Shown here in pieces: positions 22,086-33,480 of a DNA stretch of 64,000 nt. A program made the translations under genes and the position numbers. The notes under the pieces were generated by a model, which worked only from the letters and a program-made list of their open reading frames with translations, searched no databases and was not told the origin of the DNA. Position 1 is the first letter of the stretch, and each line of letters opens with the position of its first letter. Source of the DNA: Otis tarda (taxonomy: Eukaryota; Chordata; Aves; Otidiformes; Otididae); contig CM048572.1 in NCBI GenBank assembly GCA_026413225.1, positions 9,300,001 through 9,364,000 of the forward strand, in the 5' to 3' direction.

Positions 22086-24383
22086 CTGTGAATTCCCGGT
22101 CATTTAACAAAGAGCTATGGAAAATCCTCTGCAAAATTCAGAGCTACCTTTTTTACATATAGAGGTGCAAGCATCCCATCTGTAGAAGTCTTCGATCTTG
22201 AACTAAAGCTTAGGAAAAAAGAGCTGTACAAAGTGCCAAAGTTTGTACCTTTTAAAAGTGAAGAAACATTTTATCCAGCTAATATTATATTAAAAAAACC
22301 CCTTATATTTCACAGTTTTTCCCCTCCAGAAAAAGTTATGTTTTACCACAGGCACATAGAATTATTTTTCAGGCAGCTCAACTGCCTCAACTAGCTCAAA
22401 AGCTACACCCAGCGTGCTGCTATTCAAAGAAACCTAAACTGTCTCCCTGAAAGTAGATATTATCATAGAATCATAGCATAGTTTGGGTTCAGTTTTAATT
22501 TTTTTTTTCTTCCCACAGCAAACATATCAGGAGGTGACCAAGTAAGCAGAAAGGCTAGAAAGTCTTCTAAAACATGGGGTCACAATCAATGGAGTTATTA
22601 AATCTCAGAGCATCCATGTCTAGTTGGTGTTTATAGGAGCTGCTGAACTACCCAGTTTCAAGAGTTAGCACTTTTGTTTTGAACAGAATATATTAGAGTA
22701 CTTCTGGACTACTTGAGGTTTGGTTAAAATACTTTACAAAGTTTCTTCATGCTGTGCTTTGTAGCGACATGCAATGACAACCAATGATTTTCAAAAATCT
22801 CGATAGGCTGTTTTAGCTACAGAGATAAATAAAAGATAATATGATATGAAACAGAGCTTGATCTATCATACTGAGACCCTCAGCCGCAGGATAAAGTGAA
22901 TCTAAATTGATTCATCTGCACACCTACAGTTGAGAGGCCAGTTTACAGAGAGCTCATGTTACTCCACCAATGGCAAGCTGCGTTTGATCATATTCCAGTA
23001 CAGATTCATGGGCTGAACCATCAACAACAGCTACGTCGTTAAGTCAAAGTCTGCATATCCCATTGCTGCCTTCCACATTGAGATTTAATCTGAAAGACTA
23101 GAGACATTAAGGATATTTGAGACATTCATTCAGTACTTTATATCACCCAAGGCTAGAGGAAAGAAGCAAGAGAAATTGAGATCTGGAGAAACAATCACTT
23201 CTTTATATAAATATAGCACCAAAATTGGAAAGCGAGCTGGACTTTCTGATAGTACCAACAGTCGCATACCATTTCCTTAGGAAGGACTAGCTCTCCAACT
23301 GTGAGCAAGATAAAGGTTGTTTTACTGATCAGGGGCTTATGGCAATCTCCTTATGCATCTTTTCTGAAAGAGAAAGCTTGATGACCAGTTACCCTAAAGC
23401 ATTTGGCTTTTGAATCTGAAGTCCTGAAGGGCAGATTTTGCCATTCTTTTGCTGAGCGCTCTGTGAATAATACCTCTGTGATATTTCAAGACTTCAGTGT
23501 AGTGCATGACTCATGAATTCTGTAGTAAATAGGCCAGACTCGCAGCTCCAGGTATTTTTAACCTCCTAAGCAGAAAAAGGGAATATTTAGGATAAGAAAT
23601 GAAAATGAATTAAACTATAAAAATAGAAAGACCACTTGGTAAACAGGACTTGGGTAACCCTCTGGGACAGAACTATACAGATTACCATATGTTCTTTTCC
23701 AAGCAATATTAAAATAAAAAAAGAAGACAAGATATCCTTTATGAAATTCTTAACAGTATGATAGCACTGATGCAAAGCTGTAGCTAAGATAAATACAATA
23801 CCTTCCTTGTGGTACTCTAAGGCACTGGTGACCTATCAATTTCTCAACCTGAGTGAGCTAAAAGTAGAATGGCTGATATACAGCAAACAGCTACAGCTCT
23901 GTCCCTGATTATTAATAGTGACTAATATAAAGTAAGCAGATGCTGAGAATGCCTGGAGCTAGCTTTGAAACTGGGAAGTCTCATCTTACCCTGCTTCTAG
24001 TACATATGCTGGATAGACAATGACTACCTGCAAGAGAGTGATCTGGTGGTTAGAGGTGGTCCTCACCACACTCTTGTTTTTCTGTGTTGGTGCACTATGC
24101 AGTAAGTAAACCTATCTGTTTCCATTAAATTCTCATTCCTGGGCATCCCCTTTGTACTGGGACCTCTGGCAAGACCAGGGTTTGGGCTGAAACATGCAAA
24201 GCCCCTTAAACAGCCTGGAGAGCAAAAGCTCTTTCTCACAACCTTGAGCAGAGCTACAAATCAGGCCAGAGCTGAAAGGGGACAGAGAGACAAAGATGAC
24301 AAAACTCCTCACACGCATGCAGGAGTGGCTTTCACATTGGATATTCTCACTCGTCCTTCCAAGCTAAAATTTCCAGATGTCTA
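22086..24383. other. Non-coding sequence, no gene seen
   Basis: AT-rich unique sequence. Apart from the 30-base CR1 end at 22461 and the following T run, I recognised nothing. The frames on either strand are short and unconvincing. Confidence 0.55.
22461..22490 (-). mobile_element. Minimal CR1 3' end, minus orientation
   Basis: The sequence 'tcatagaatcatagcata' followed by 'gtttgggttc' is the reverse-strand form of the bird CR1 terminus ('aacccaaac..' then the ATTCTATGA octamer repeat). Only about 30 bases remain before a T-rich run, so it is an extremely 5'-truncated insertion or a deletion remnant. Confidence 0.5.
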
Positions 24384-24460
24384 TCAGATTCAAGTGCTTA
24401 ACTCCCATTGAATTTGCTAGGTTTTGGGCAACTAATTCCCTCAGGCTCTTTCAAAAATCC
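24384..24460 (+). repeat. Decayed palindromic sauropsid repeat
   Basis: The run 'gtgcttaactcccattga' followed by 'ggcaactaattccctcaggc' and 'tttcaaaaatcc' matches a common old sauropsid element of the type 'ggcgcctaactcccattga..ggcgcctaa..ctttgaaaatc'. The ends are roughly inverted with respect to each other. It is inactive, and the family name is not certain. Confidence 0.5.
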
Positions 24461-25354
24461 TCTCCGTAATCATTTTCCTGTCCTTGTTCTCACTAATTAG
24501 TACGATGCTCCTGCGTGTGACTTTACAACACTGCAGAGGATTCTCCTGAATATGTGTGGGGGTGAGGGCAGCTATCTTACTGAAATTTGATTCAAAAGAA
24601 GGAAAGAGAAAAACATTTCTATTCACATTAGGTTTTGTAAAACCATTTAGTGTTATGAAAAGCCTAATATTTAAGCCTAAACTAAGTAGACAGTGATCCT
24701 TTAAGTCCCTGCCTTCCAGTACATTTCACCATTCTATTCTTTCAGTGAAAGTTAGGTTTGTTATACTTTCACCTTCCAAAGTCCTTGATGGGTTATTTCT
24801 AGAGAATATTTAAATCTGTAAAGTATTTTTGTCGGAAAAAATGTCTATAGAAATTTCCTCAAACTCCAATGTGTATTTACCCACTTCACAGAAATTCTTC
24901 TTCCATTTTCTATTAATATTATTTCACTGGGATCAGTCTCTGAGAAATTTAGTTTAAGCTGCCTAGCAGTCTTAAAAGAGAAAGATCTATTAATTTAATC
25001 ATTTATATGAATCATGTCTAAATGATCTCAGCAGAGAAAATGTGTTAGCCATTTAAATCCCATCATTACATATTATATAATAATTACCACTAATTCTAGT
25101 TTGGATGGGCCACAATATTGCTTTACATACCTAATATATTCAGAACATCTACCTTACCAAGCTCAGTCTTTTTGTGACCTTTGAGTTTACGCTTGTCTCT
25201 TGATTATGAACATAGGACATGCTCTCCAAGAAATTAAGTATGCAGAACACATACACAGTACCACATCTATTTGGTATGCACAACTACAACTTTTTTTTTT
25301 AAATCTCAAGTTCTTTTTGTCTCTGGAAGATATCGAGCATGCTATTGATACTGT
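24461..25354. other. Non-coding sequence, nothing recognised
   Basis: AT-rich sequence without a recognisable gene or repeat. Confidence 0.6.
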
Positions 25355-25460
25355 TGTAATCCGAATAATATTTATTTGTTATGTATTCTCAGTGTACTCA
25401 GTGCTGTACACGACACTAATTCACACCCTGTATCACGCTGAGGTTACAGCGTAAGATGGA
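25355..25460 (-). mobile_element. Ancient MIR/L3-like tail, minus orientation
   Basis: 'aataatatttatttgttatgt', then 'cagtgctgtacacgacact', then 'ccctgtatc..gaggttacagcgtaag' parallels the reverse strand of the sauropsid element that ends 'ctgtaagctc..gggactgtct..tgtacagcgcctagcac..aataaataat'. The same family lies in the opposite orientation at 51690-51872. It is old and heavily mutated. Confidence 0.5.
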
Positions 25461-26319
25461 GTTGTTCACAGGAGGCTACAGGGTGTAACTTCCACTGAAT
25501 TTCCAAATCCCTTACTCCGGAAAGGGTGGCTTAAACACTGTGTGTGCAGACAGCTATAGACACATGAACCTTCTGTATATACTTCTCTACAGCTCAGACT
25601 GATAAGAGTTTGCATGGATTCTTTCCAATGAAAAAAGGGAAATTATTCATTAGCCAGAAGAGATCTCTGCACACATCTGAGCATAGGTTTCACTCTACAC
25701 TATTTTACAGAGCACTCATGCATGCAAGGCCCAGCAAATAAAAACTACATAGCAATGAATGAACAAGCTACCAAGTTGTTTCTCTCTTGGGCAACTTTAG
25801 TAAAGGCCATCAACATACAATTTCTCACTGGGAGCCAATCCATTTCCACATGAACATGACAATCTAGCACTACTCAGTAAGCCAAAAATGGGTCCCGACA
25901 CTCCACACGCCATTGATGTGAGATGGTGCTGCTGGCACCCTGCTGAAGGCATGCTGGCCTCCAGAGCTAGAGCCCTGCACCTTGGGTCACAAATGGTGCT
26001 TCCAGGGAACGATTTTCAGAAGAAACGCACAGTTCTGTGTGCTCACTGGGAACCCATTGCTCCAGTGCTGCTTCCAGATGTGAGTAACTGGCTTTGCCCT
26101 TGAAGGTTAAACTGTCTCTGCCATGCTGGAACATGAATACTATGTGTGGACACTTGTTTTAATTTTTTTTTTTTTTTAAAGTATTATCCTTTATTCTTTT
26201 TCACCAGCTCTGCATGAATGCATCTGCCAGCAACCTTTCCTCTACTCTATCAAAACTGCAACACAAGATACATCCCTGATTAATTACTGAAGAATGAAAC
26301 TTCCAACTCTCACATCCCA
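25461..26319. other. Non-coding sequence, no gene seen
   Basis: This contains a 71-codon frame at 25888-26103 in a slightly GC-richer patch. It has no recognisable domain. A T16 run lies at 26163-26178. Confidence 0.55.
26163..26178 (+). repeat. T16 homopolymer
   Basis: Sixteen consecutive T bases. Not attached to a recognised retroelement end. Confidence 0.9.
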
Positions 26320-26377
26320 AGGGTCAGATTTATCCCTGGTGTAAGCCAGGACTCAGTAGCGAGACAAATTTGGCCCT
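26320..26377. repeat. Short palindromic sauropsid repeat
   Basis: The ends AGGGTCAGATTT (26320-26331) and AAATTTGGCCCT (26366-26377) are inverted copies matching at 10 of 12 positions. The inner 'ctggtgtaagccagg' resembles the 'ctggtgtaaatcgg' core of an old repeat widespread in turtles, crocodiles and birds. The complete element is under 60 bases. Confidence 0.5.
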
Positions 26378-26879
26378 AGGTGACTTTTTCCCTCCCCAAC
26401 TAACTCATTACACCATCCCTTCTACAGCAGATGAGTTGAGCCCCTTGTGTTCTGTTTGTAACCATAATTAGTATTCATTTTGCAAGCTTAAAGTTCACCC
26501 TTGATACAGGGCTGAGCCTGATGTTAATCACTGCAGTGTCTTACCGCCTTTGACTCTGATCTGTCAGGTTTGCGTTACTTGTCCCATACCTAATTTTTTG
26601 CCCTTACCAGCCAACCAGCACCTCAACATCACACTGTGTCAGAATTAGAAACTTTTGACAGATCTGTAATCATCTAGTTCTCATCAGCTCTATGCATGTT
26701 AGTCACTTCATTTCCACATTCTAACAGTTAATATGCCTTAATTTCTCTCACTTTGTGAATATTTAATTCCTCCCTTTTCAACATCATTTTTAGGTTGTGT
26801 GAATCATTTTCAAAGCCTTTGCTATTCTCCCTCCACTATCATCTGCATATTTTATGAAATGGCACAGTTGAATCTCTGA

Positions 26880-27250
26880 GGGCTCTTGATAAAAATGAAA
26901 CTGGCAGGCTGCTCATTAGTTGTTTACCTGGAGCTGTGTGAATCCCCTAGAATGGTGGATTCCCATTTGGATTTGAATTAGGATATTCTGACACATAAGA
27001 ATTGAAAACCTTTCCAAGCTAAGTGCGATTTCTCTTTTTTTCCCCACTCCCATTCTGCCCCAATTAATAGCTTCTGTAGGAAGTTTGCATTCTTTTAACC
27101 AATCTGCTAGTAGTACAGTACCACGTACACCAACGTCTGAAACAACTGGATTGTTAAAAGGTGAGAGACAGAGGCTGTAGCCAATTAGCAACTCTAATGA
27201 GGGGAAAAGTGTCCGATCAGGAATGCACAGAGGGCAGCATGACTAAAATG
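26880..27250. promoter_or_regulatory. Candidate conserved non-coding element
   Basis: This is unique sequence with little low-complexity content. It has a forkhead-type TGTTTAC (26921-26927) next to a CATTAG homeodomain-like core, and several ATTAG/AATTAG words. The frame at 26916-27191 on the minus strand is not recognisable. The enhancer-like texture is only a subjective indication. Confidence 0.25.
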
Positions 27251-29939
27251 TGAACTTTTCCGGCTTCCAGAGTCAAACCAAGTTGCTAGGACTAGGGCTG
27301 TGGTTTATTTAAGCATGTATTTTAATGGGCAAGTAATTAAAAAAAATAATAAAAAGAATACACTCAGTGGAAATTCTGTCAGTAAAGCCTGAAAAATAAG
27401 TACTTTACAGCAACCATACCTGGCGAGTCTCATACCATTGTTACACAGGAAGAACGGTTTTCATTATTTCCTTGATCTTATTTATGCAGTGAGGCACTTT
27501 TACGTCTCACCACCAAAATAAAACTTAGGAGCCACACAATTCACAAGTTATGAGACAGAAAAGAGGGCACCCTTGTGTTTGGCAAAAGATCATGGATTAT
27601 CAACTGAAGAATTCAGTGGGTTATCTAGTCCACCCGACACCAAATGTTTTTTCCCTACTGCATCTATGCTCACATTCAGAAGCTGGGTTCATGTGTTTGT
27701 GTCTCTCCATGCAGTCTTCCATGTCATGTCTATAGTAAACCACATCTCTACTTTCCAGTAGTTTTAGGTTTTAGTAACCACAGACTTACATTTAGCTTGA
27801 TTTATTTTTACGCTGATATCATGCTCTTACTTTTCATAGATTTTACTTAAAAGCAGTAATGCTATCTCTCTATGCACTAAATTTTTAATGAATTTTTTTT
27901 GGCCTCTGACTTGGAAGTAAATAGAGAATTGAGGCCATTATAAATAAGAGTAAGAGAAGCTTTCCAGCTGTAGAAACTGCATCTGCATTGGTACTTTGGC
28001 CATACAGGTGTTTTGGTGAAAGAAAAAGCAAAAATGAGAAATAGAAGGCACTTGGTTTTTATAGAAATCATCTTCCTATTTTATCCTCATGTCTCACCCA
28101 GTACATCATAGCCTTAACAAATCTCCTAAAACTTTGTACACTAAAAACACAAATAACCAAGGGCAGAGTTCATAATTAAAACTCCACAGAGTTTCTGGCC
28201 ATCTGATGTTACATATTTTATTCCCTGAAAACAAACAGCCAAGAACAACCAGGAGCTCACTTCACTAGTCCCTAAAACTATCTCCTTAATACCAATTGAG
28301 AGGAGAGATAAGAAACAATTTATGGCATATATTGTTTGATGCTAGCTCTCAGTCTAATCATGTATCTCATACAATTTGTTGTACTTGTTAAAATCTCAAC
28401 TTTAAGAAGCCCCTGAATATTTAAACATTTAATAACAAAACCTGATATTTTTATATAGCCTTGGGTAGAGGAAGGATGGATTTAAGTATACTTTGTTTAT
28501 TGTAAAGATGCAGAAATTAGATATCTATTTTAAAAATAATTTGCTACAGTCTCATGAAGCCTGGTGGCCTGTATGGCTGGGTTTTTAATTCTTGGGTTTG
28601 ACAGTATTGCATTCTTTTGATTTGTTATATTTGCTTCAGATCTATTACTTTTTAATTGGACATGAACATGCCTATGAACTGAACTTAGTCTCCAAGGGTT
28701 TGCATAAAATTAGCCAAGACATGGGAAAATGGAGTTGTCACTACAAAATATCAGATCAAAAACATAAGATATTGCAAGCAGTTAAAAATAACAATAGTCA
28801 TAGAGCCGCTCATGCAACACCATTTAACTAAACACAATAAGCAGCAGGTTTGGTAGAGTGACATTTTAACTCAATTTTCAAAGAGTCTCTCCTTACCTCC
28901 AGTACAAGTTCTGATTCTAACATTTATCACTTTCTGCATTTTAATATTTACCTAGCTTATTAAAGATCAGTTGTATTCAGAAATATTTTTGTCCTACAGA
29001 CTTGAAGCACTCATACCATTTAGGTATGTGTGCACCATTCGCTCTTAGTGATGTCAGCCTTTTGAAAACCTTAAAGATCTCAACCTACAAAGTGATTACG
29101 ATTCAAAAAGGAGTTCTCACTGTTACAAGCACACACAAAAGAGCTACAACAATTATTTTGTTAGCTGCTAGTGTGAATTAAATTAACTCGTTACTTCAGT
29201 CTTGCAATACCAGCCACTGTGGTTACCTAACACAAGGAACATCAACAAATTCACTTCTAGTAAAGCAGTGACACATATGAGGAAACACTTTTTAAAAATT
29301 GTTCTCTATTTGATGAGGGTAATTGTCATATCTCTCACTACTATATTTCTGCATATTCTAGGTAAAGTGAAGGACTACTTTGGGTAACGGCAATTTAAAG
29401 CAACAGTTCAACTGCACATTGAGCCCTTGATGAAAGTCATCTGCATCAACCTTACACTGCTTATCTATGCTGACCAGAACACAGTATGGAGTAAACATAT
29501 CTACCAACCCAAAGCCATACAAATACCATACAAATAAGGTGAAATGCTCTCTTAGAATTGGGTATTCCTCTGCACCATCACTGTAAAACAGGTAGTGCTC
29601 ACAGGAAAGTACAAGTGACAACGTGATTTCTCTAACAGAAAAACAGAACGCAAGAAGAGCTGTATGTGAAATTGGGGGTGGTGGTTGTGTAAGAATACAT
29701 TGCTCTGGGAATGAAGACAGGTCAAGGGACTGGAAACACAGGGAACACCAAGCCATTCGATGCAAGAAACAGAAAGACTTGGCCAGAAAGGCAAACTCTG
29801 TGAGAGATACTGCTCTTTTCTGATGTAGTTGTCAGCTTTTTCTGAAATTCTTTTCAAAAGAAAAGCTTGGCTTTGTACCACACAGAATCATGGTTTACAC
29901 TTCTCTACTCTCCCTACCCCTCCTCCCGCATGTTAAACA
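27251..29939. other. Non-coding sequence, no gene seen
   Basis: Several overlapping short frames occur near 27550-27850 and 29358-29881 on both strands, up to 135 codons. They have no family resemblance, and mutual overlap in different frames argues for chance. I recognised no repeats. Confidence 0.55.
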
Positions 29940-30300
29940 GACCAGAGACCTGACATTTTATATTGTTTGTTTGAAATGATAAACTTAATCATGAGTGAAA
30001 TGTTAGGAAGTGACAGCGCTGGCCACAGTAAGGTCATTTCTCGTTTCAGCCAAGTACAATACAGCTTTCCTCTTAATTGCATTGCCAGTCCTTGCCACAG
30101 GAGGACCCAGGCATTTGCAAGTGGGGAACTGAATCTGTCTTTGTGATAATTAAACCATGGACCTCTGTAAAGACTGCCAAATCTGCCATATGGTAGTTTT
30201 ATGACCTAGACTGCTGTTATCTCTTGAGAAAGCTAACATCCTAATCTCATTTTAGTTATCTGTGATCAGAACCCATATTTCAAGAGGGCAAAATGTGAAA
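29940..30300. promoter_or_regulatory. Candidate conserved non-coding element
   Basis: Unique sequence rich in homeodomain-like words (CTTAATTGCATTG near 30074, GATAATTAAACC near 30146), with no simple repeats over 350 bases. Its texture resembles conserved enhancers. Conservation was not testable here. Confidence 0.3.
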
Positions 30301-31359
30301 ATGCAGGAGTACTGCTTGTTGCAGAGCATCCTAAAGTAATGAAATTTTTTTTCAGTGGTTCACATAATAAAATGAAGACAGAACTCATTATTGACATACT
30401 GGAATTAAAACAGAAATCAAGAAGCTAAAACCAAATAACCCGTAGGTTACTTGCACATAGATTGTAACATCTCACTGTGAAAAATTCCTGGGACTCTACT
30501 TTGGATACACGAGCACCCTGATGAGTAATTAAAATATTCATTGCAGGAAGGTTGTGAAAAGGCCACTGAGTTTTTCCAATGCAAGCACACTATTTTAAAA
30601 TAAAAACACAAGAGGCTAGTGCCTTTGGAAGTCTGATATCATTTATCACAGCCACACTGCTTTAAGAGCATCCTCATGAGCTGAGAGCTGGGCAAATATT
30701 TCACAGAAAGCAAGTGCCAGACTGTAAAATGTCCAGTACAAAGAACATATCAGAACTGGTGCTCGATAGCACTTTATGCATGGCCCTTCTAAATACTTCT
30801 TTCCATAAACTAACACTAATTCATCTTCAAATCTGCAATACATCCATCTGAGCACTTGCACTGTGGTTCAGAACACAATGCCCTTTAGAACTAAAATACC
30901 ATTGCTTACCAGCTGTGGTCACCTTCTTACAGATCTTTTGAGGCTGGATCACTTCATAACCAAGAGAATGCATCTGTTCCTTTCAGCAAGGTTATGTCTT
31001 CAAAGGTGCATTGAAAGCATAAGACACAGCTAACAGTTTTCAGCTCATTGGTAGCAAGCAAACACACTGGCTATATTCTTTGATGGCCAGAAGAGCCTTA
31101 AATATAGGTATTGTTAGTACTTTAAATTGCTATTTGAAAATCATGCTTGCTATATGTTTTGGGGTTGGATATTTCTTCACAAAGACAGACCTAAAGGCTA
31201 CTCAGGTCTGCACTAAGTTCTCCAGACCGCTGACCTTCATCACATTTATCTGCTAGACAGACACTTATCGAGAAATTACATAGGTCTGTTTTTACAGAAA
31301 TATTCTGGTTATATGATCTAGATAATGTAGCCTGCTATAAATCACCCCGGTTGTCCCTT
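30301..31359. other. Non-coding sequence, nothing recognised
   Basis: AT-rich sequence with no recognisable gene, RNA or repeat. Confidence 0.55.
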
Positions 31360-32340
31360 GATATTTTGAAAACTGATGAGACTGCCGATTCTTGCTTCTT
31401 ACTTTGTATGCAAATGATGAATTATAGATGGGAAATAGGAAAAAGAAGGTTTTACTCATTTGCTGGATTGAAACAGACTGGATTAGTGAGCGAGCGGTAG
31501 TACCCTTGGACTATTTATTGTGACATTGCTTAGAAAAATTCAAACCCCAAAGCCTTCAAATCACTGGGGACATTGTTAGCCTTCTGCAGGAATTATTAAA
31601 GTGTACAGAAATGTATGAGCATCACTTTATAATAATTAATCAGGGGCTGTTGATTAATAAAGCTCATTTTTTAGTCCCGATGATTCAGGGTATTATCCAA
31701 AGGACAGTGTCCTTGTCATATTGATTAAGAAACCAGACTTTGCCATGGAAGAAAGTGTAAGAACAGTCGCGCTTCTTCCTTTCCCCCTTCCTCCATATAA
31801 AATAAATATTGAATGAGAATATTAACTCGTTAACCTTGACAACAATTTGTAATTTTCATAAGGAGGAAAACTCGCATATTCAGCAAATAAATTGCTGCAG
31901 GGATTTCAGGGAAACAAATTGGAGAGAATGAAGAATGCTACCATATGAATTCTGTCGTTTTTATGGGCTGCAATGATAAATTTGTTTGGTTATGTCCCTC
32001 AATTAAGTCCACAAATACTGTAAAACATCAGAAGCAAGTTAACTGGTTGAGCTGGTACAGAGAAGTCTGGGTGACAATCTAAGGTCATTCAGGAAGCTAA
32101 GTTTTCTTTTTTTTCTTTTAGATCTAGCTCCAATCTGGAGCAAACATCTTAACTGAATCTGAGTGCATCTTTTGTACAGCATATTAATCCCCTTAAAGCC
32201 TTTGTTAAAAGATAACGCCATTTATTAGGTACTGCATGAGAAAAATCTTTATGTGGAATTAACAGCACCAGTCACAGGTTTTACAGGGTTATCTAATTAT
32301 TTTGAACTCAGTTTAACCAGGAATGCAGGTAAAATAAATA
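31360..32340. promoter_or_regulatory. Candidate enhancer block with inverted HOX/PBX-type sites
   Basis: This long block of unique sequence has no repeat signature and many ATTAA/TTAAT words. Its clearest element is an exact inverted repeat, ATTAATCA (31635-31642) and TGATTAAT (31651-31658), separated by 8 bases. TGATTAAT is a classical composite HOX/PBX binding word, so two sites face each other. A further TGATTAAG lies near 31721. The frame at 32039-32221 has no family resemblance. Motif presence is observed; binding and enhancer function are inferred. Confidence 0.35.
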
Positions 32341-32525
32341 ATTTGTAAGCTGTTTACCTCTGCAGTTAGTGAGCACTATGTTTTAACCCCTCTATAAAAA
32401 TGTTATGCTTTGAAACTTGAGCTGGATTGCTGTTTTAATGATTACAGGAAAAACAGACACTTTGCTCCATGTATTTTCCAGCTGTAAAAACCTTATTTGT
32501 TCAGACCATTGGCTAAGTCAGCAAG

Positions 32526-32641
32526 CCAGCAAAACACATTTAAGCATGTGCCTAGTTTTAAGCTTTTTTTTTTTGCCTCAACTAACATCAAGCCATACTG
32601 CGCACACTTAAAATTAAGCATATGCTTAACTGCTTTGTTGG
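32526..32641. repeat. Palindromic ancient sauropsid repeat
   Basis: The left arm (32526-32563, containing 'ttaagcatgtgcctag') and the right arm (32606-32641, containing 'ttaagcatatgcttaac') are inverted copies about 36 bases long with a few mismatches and a small indel. Both match the widespread sauropsid element 'cagcaaagcacttaagcatgtgcttaa' and its reverse complement. The loop holds a T tract. It could be a foldback (MITE-like) element or a repeat tail. A one-armed relative lies at 46805. Confidence 0.7.
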
Positions 32642-33094
32642 ATTACAGCCTAAGTTATCTATTAATCCAATTGCATGGTTTCCTCTGATCACTGCTGCCT
32701 TGAAATTCTTACTGTACAATAGATTTAATATAAATGCATTATGTTTGTCAGGCATGCCACTAGATTTGCATGCTGTCCTTGTCTGCTTGGGCATATTATC
32801 ATCTATAGGAGAATATTAAAGATTTAATATGATTTTTAAAAATTTAATTTTAGTGACTTTTTGAAGGATATGAATGAACTGTATCTTGTTTGGGAAAGTA
32901 AAAGGAAAAATTAAATAAGAGTGTTTAACACTTTAAAGGTCCAGATAGGGAACACAAGGCAAAAGAGAAAATGCACATGGAAGGCAGCAGCCTTGGAACA
33001 GAAAGGCAAGGCAACACCCACAGTATTTGGTATGCCACTAGTTACTTTTACAACAACGATACCTGGTGTCTGATTATCTTCTGATTTTACTGGA

Positions 33095-33180
33095 CTCATT
33101 CTGCAAGGTCTCCAGGATAGAGAAACGCTGTCTCCCTATCTCACATGTAGGAAGCTGAGGCACAGAGAAGCCGGCTGCCA
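33095..33180 (+). mobile_element. MIR-like element, 5' part
   Basis: 'ctatctcacatgtaggaa' followed by 'gctgaggcacagagaagc' is a clear match to the central MIR-like block 'cattttacagatggggaaactgaggcacagag'. The match stops at about 33180, and the expected downstream half resumes near 33385. Confidence 0.55.
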
Positions 33181-33384
33181 GGCTATTAAAGATATGTAAG
33201 TGAATTCATTTCAACACATGAATGCATGAGGTGCCCAGCTATTTCAGTGAAGGGGACCATTGAAATCACAGCACACTTGCTGCTATTTTGCCTTTCCAAT
33301 CTGCACCTTTTGATTTTTTTCCTTGGTGTCCTCATGCATTTTAATGATACTAACAATCGCTTTAAGTACACTTTAAAAAGAGCC

Positions 33385-33480
33385 TCAGAAATCCAGCTGT
33401 AAGTAACTTGTCCCAGGTCTCACAGGACCCTGTGCAGGAATCGGTCTAAGTCCTATGCACTCTATCACCCTGCTGCTTGC
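33385..33480 (+). mobile_element. MIR-like element, 3' part
   Basis: 'aagtaacttgtcccaggtc' then 'tcacagga', 'caggaatcggtctaagtcc' and 'ctatcaccctgctgc' follow the MIR order 'aagtgacttgcccaaggtcacacagg..gggaattgaacccaggtc..accactgctgcc'. It is in the same orientation as the fragment at 33095-33180 and supplies the missing half. The two are probably one element split by about 200 bases. Confidence 0.55.

Noticed and set aside
29358-29881. Two overlapping minus-strand frames of 135 and 109 codons
   Set aside because: They overlap in different frames, neither resembles a known family, and a third frame crosses them on the plus strand.
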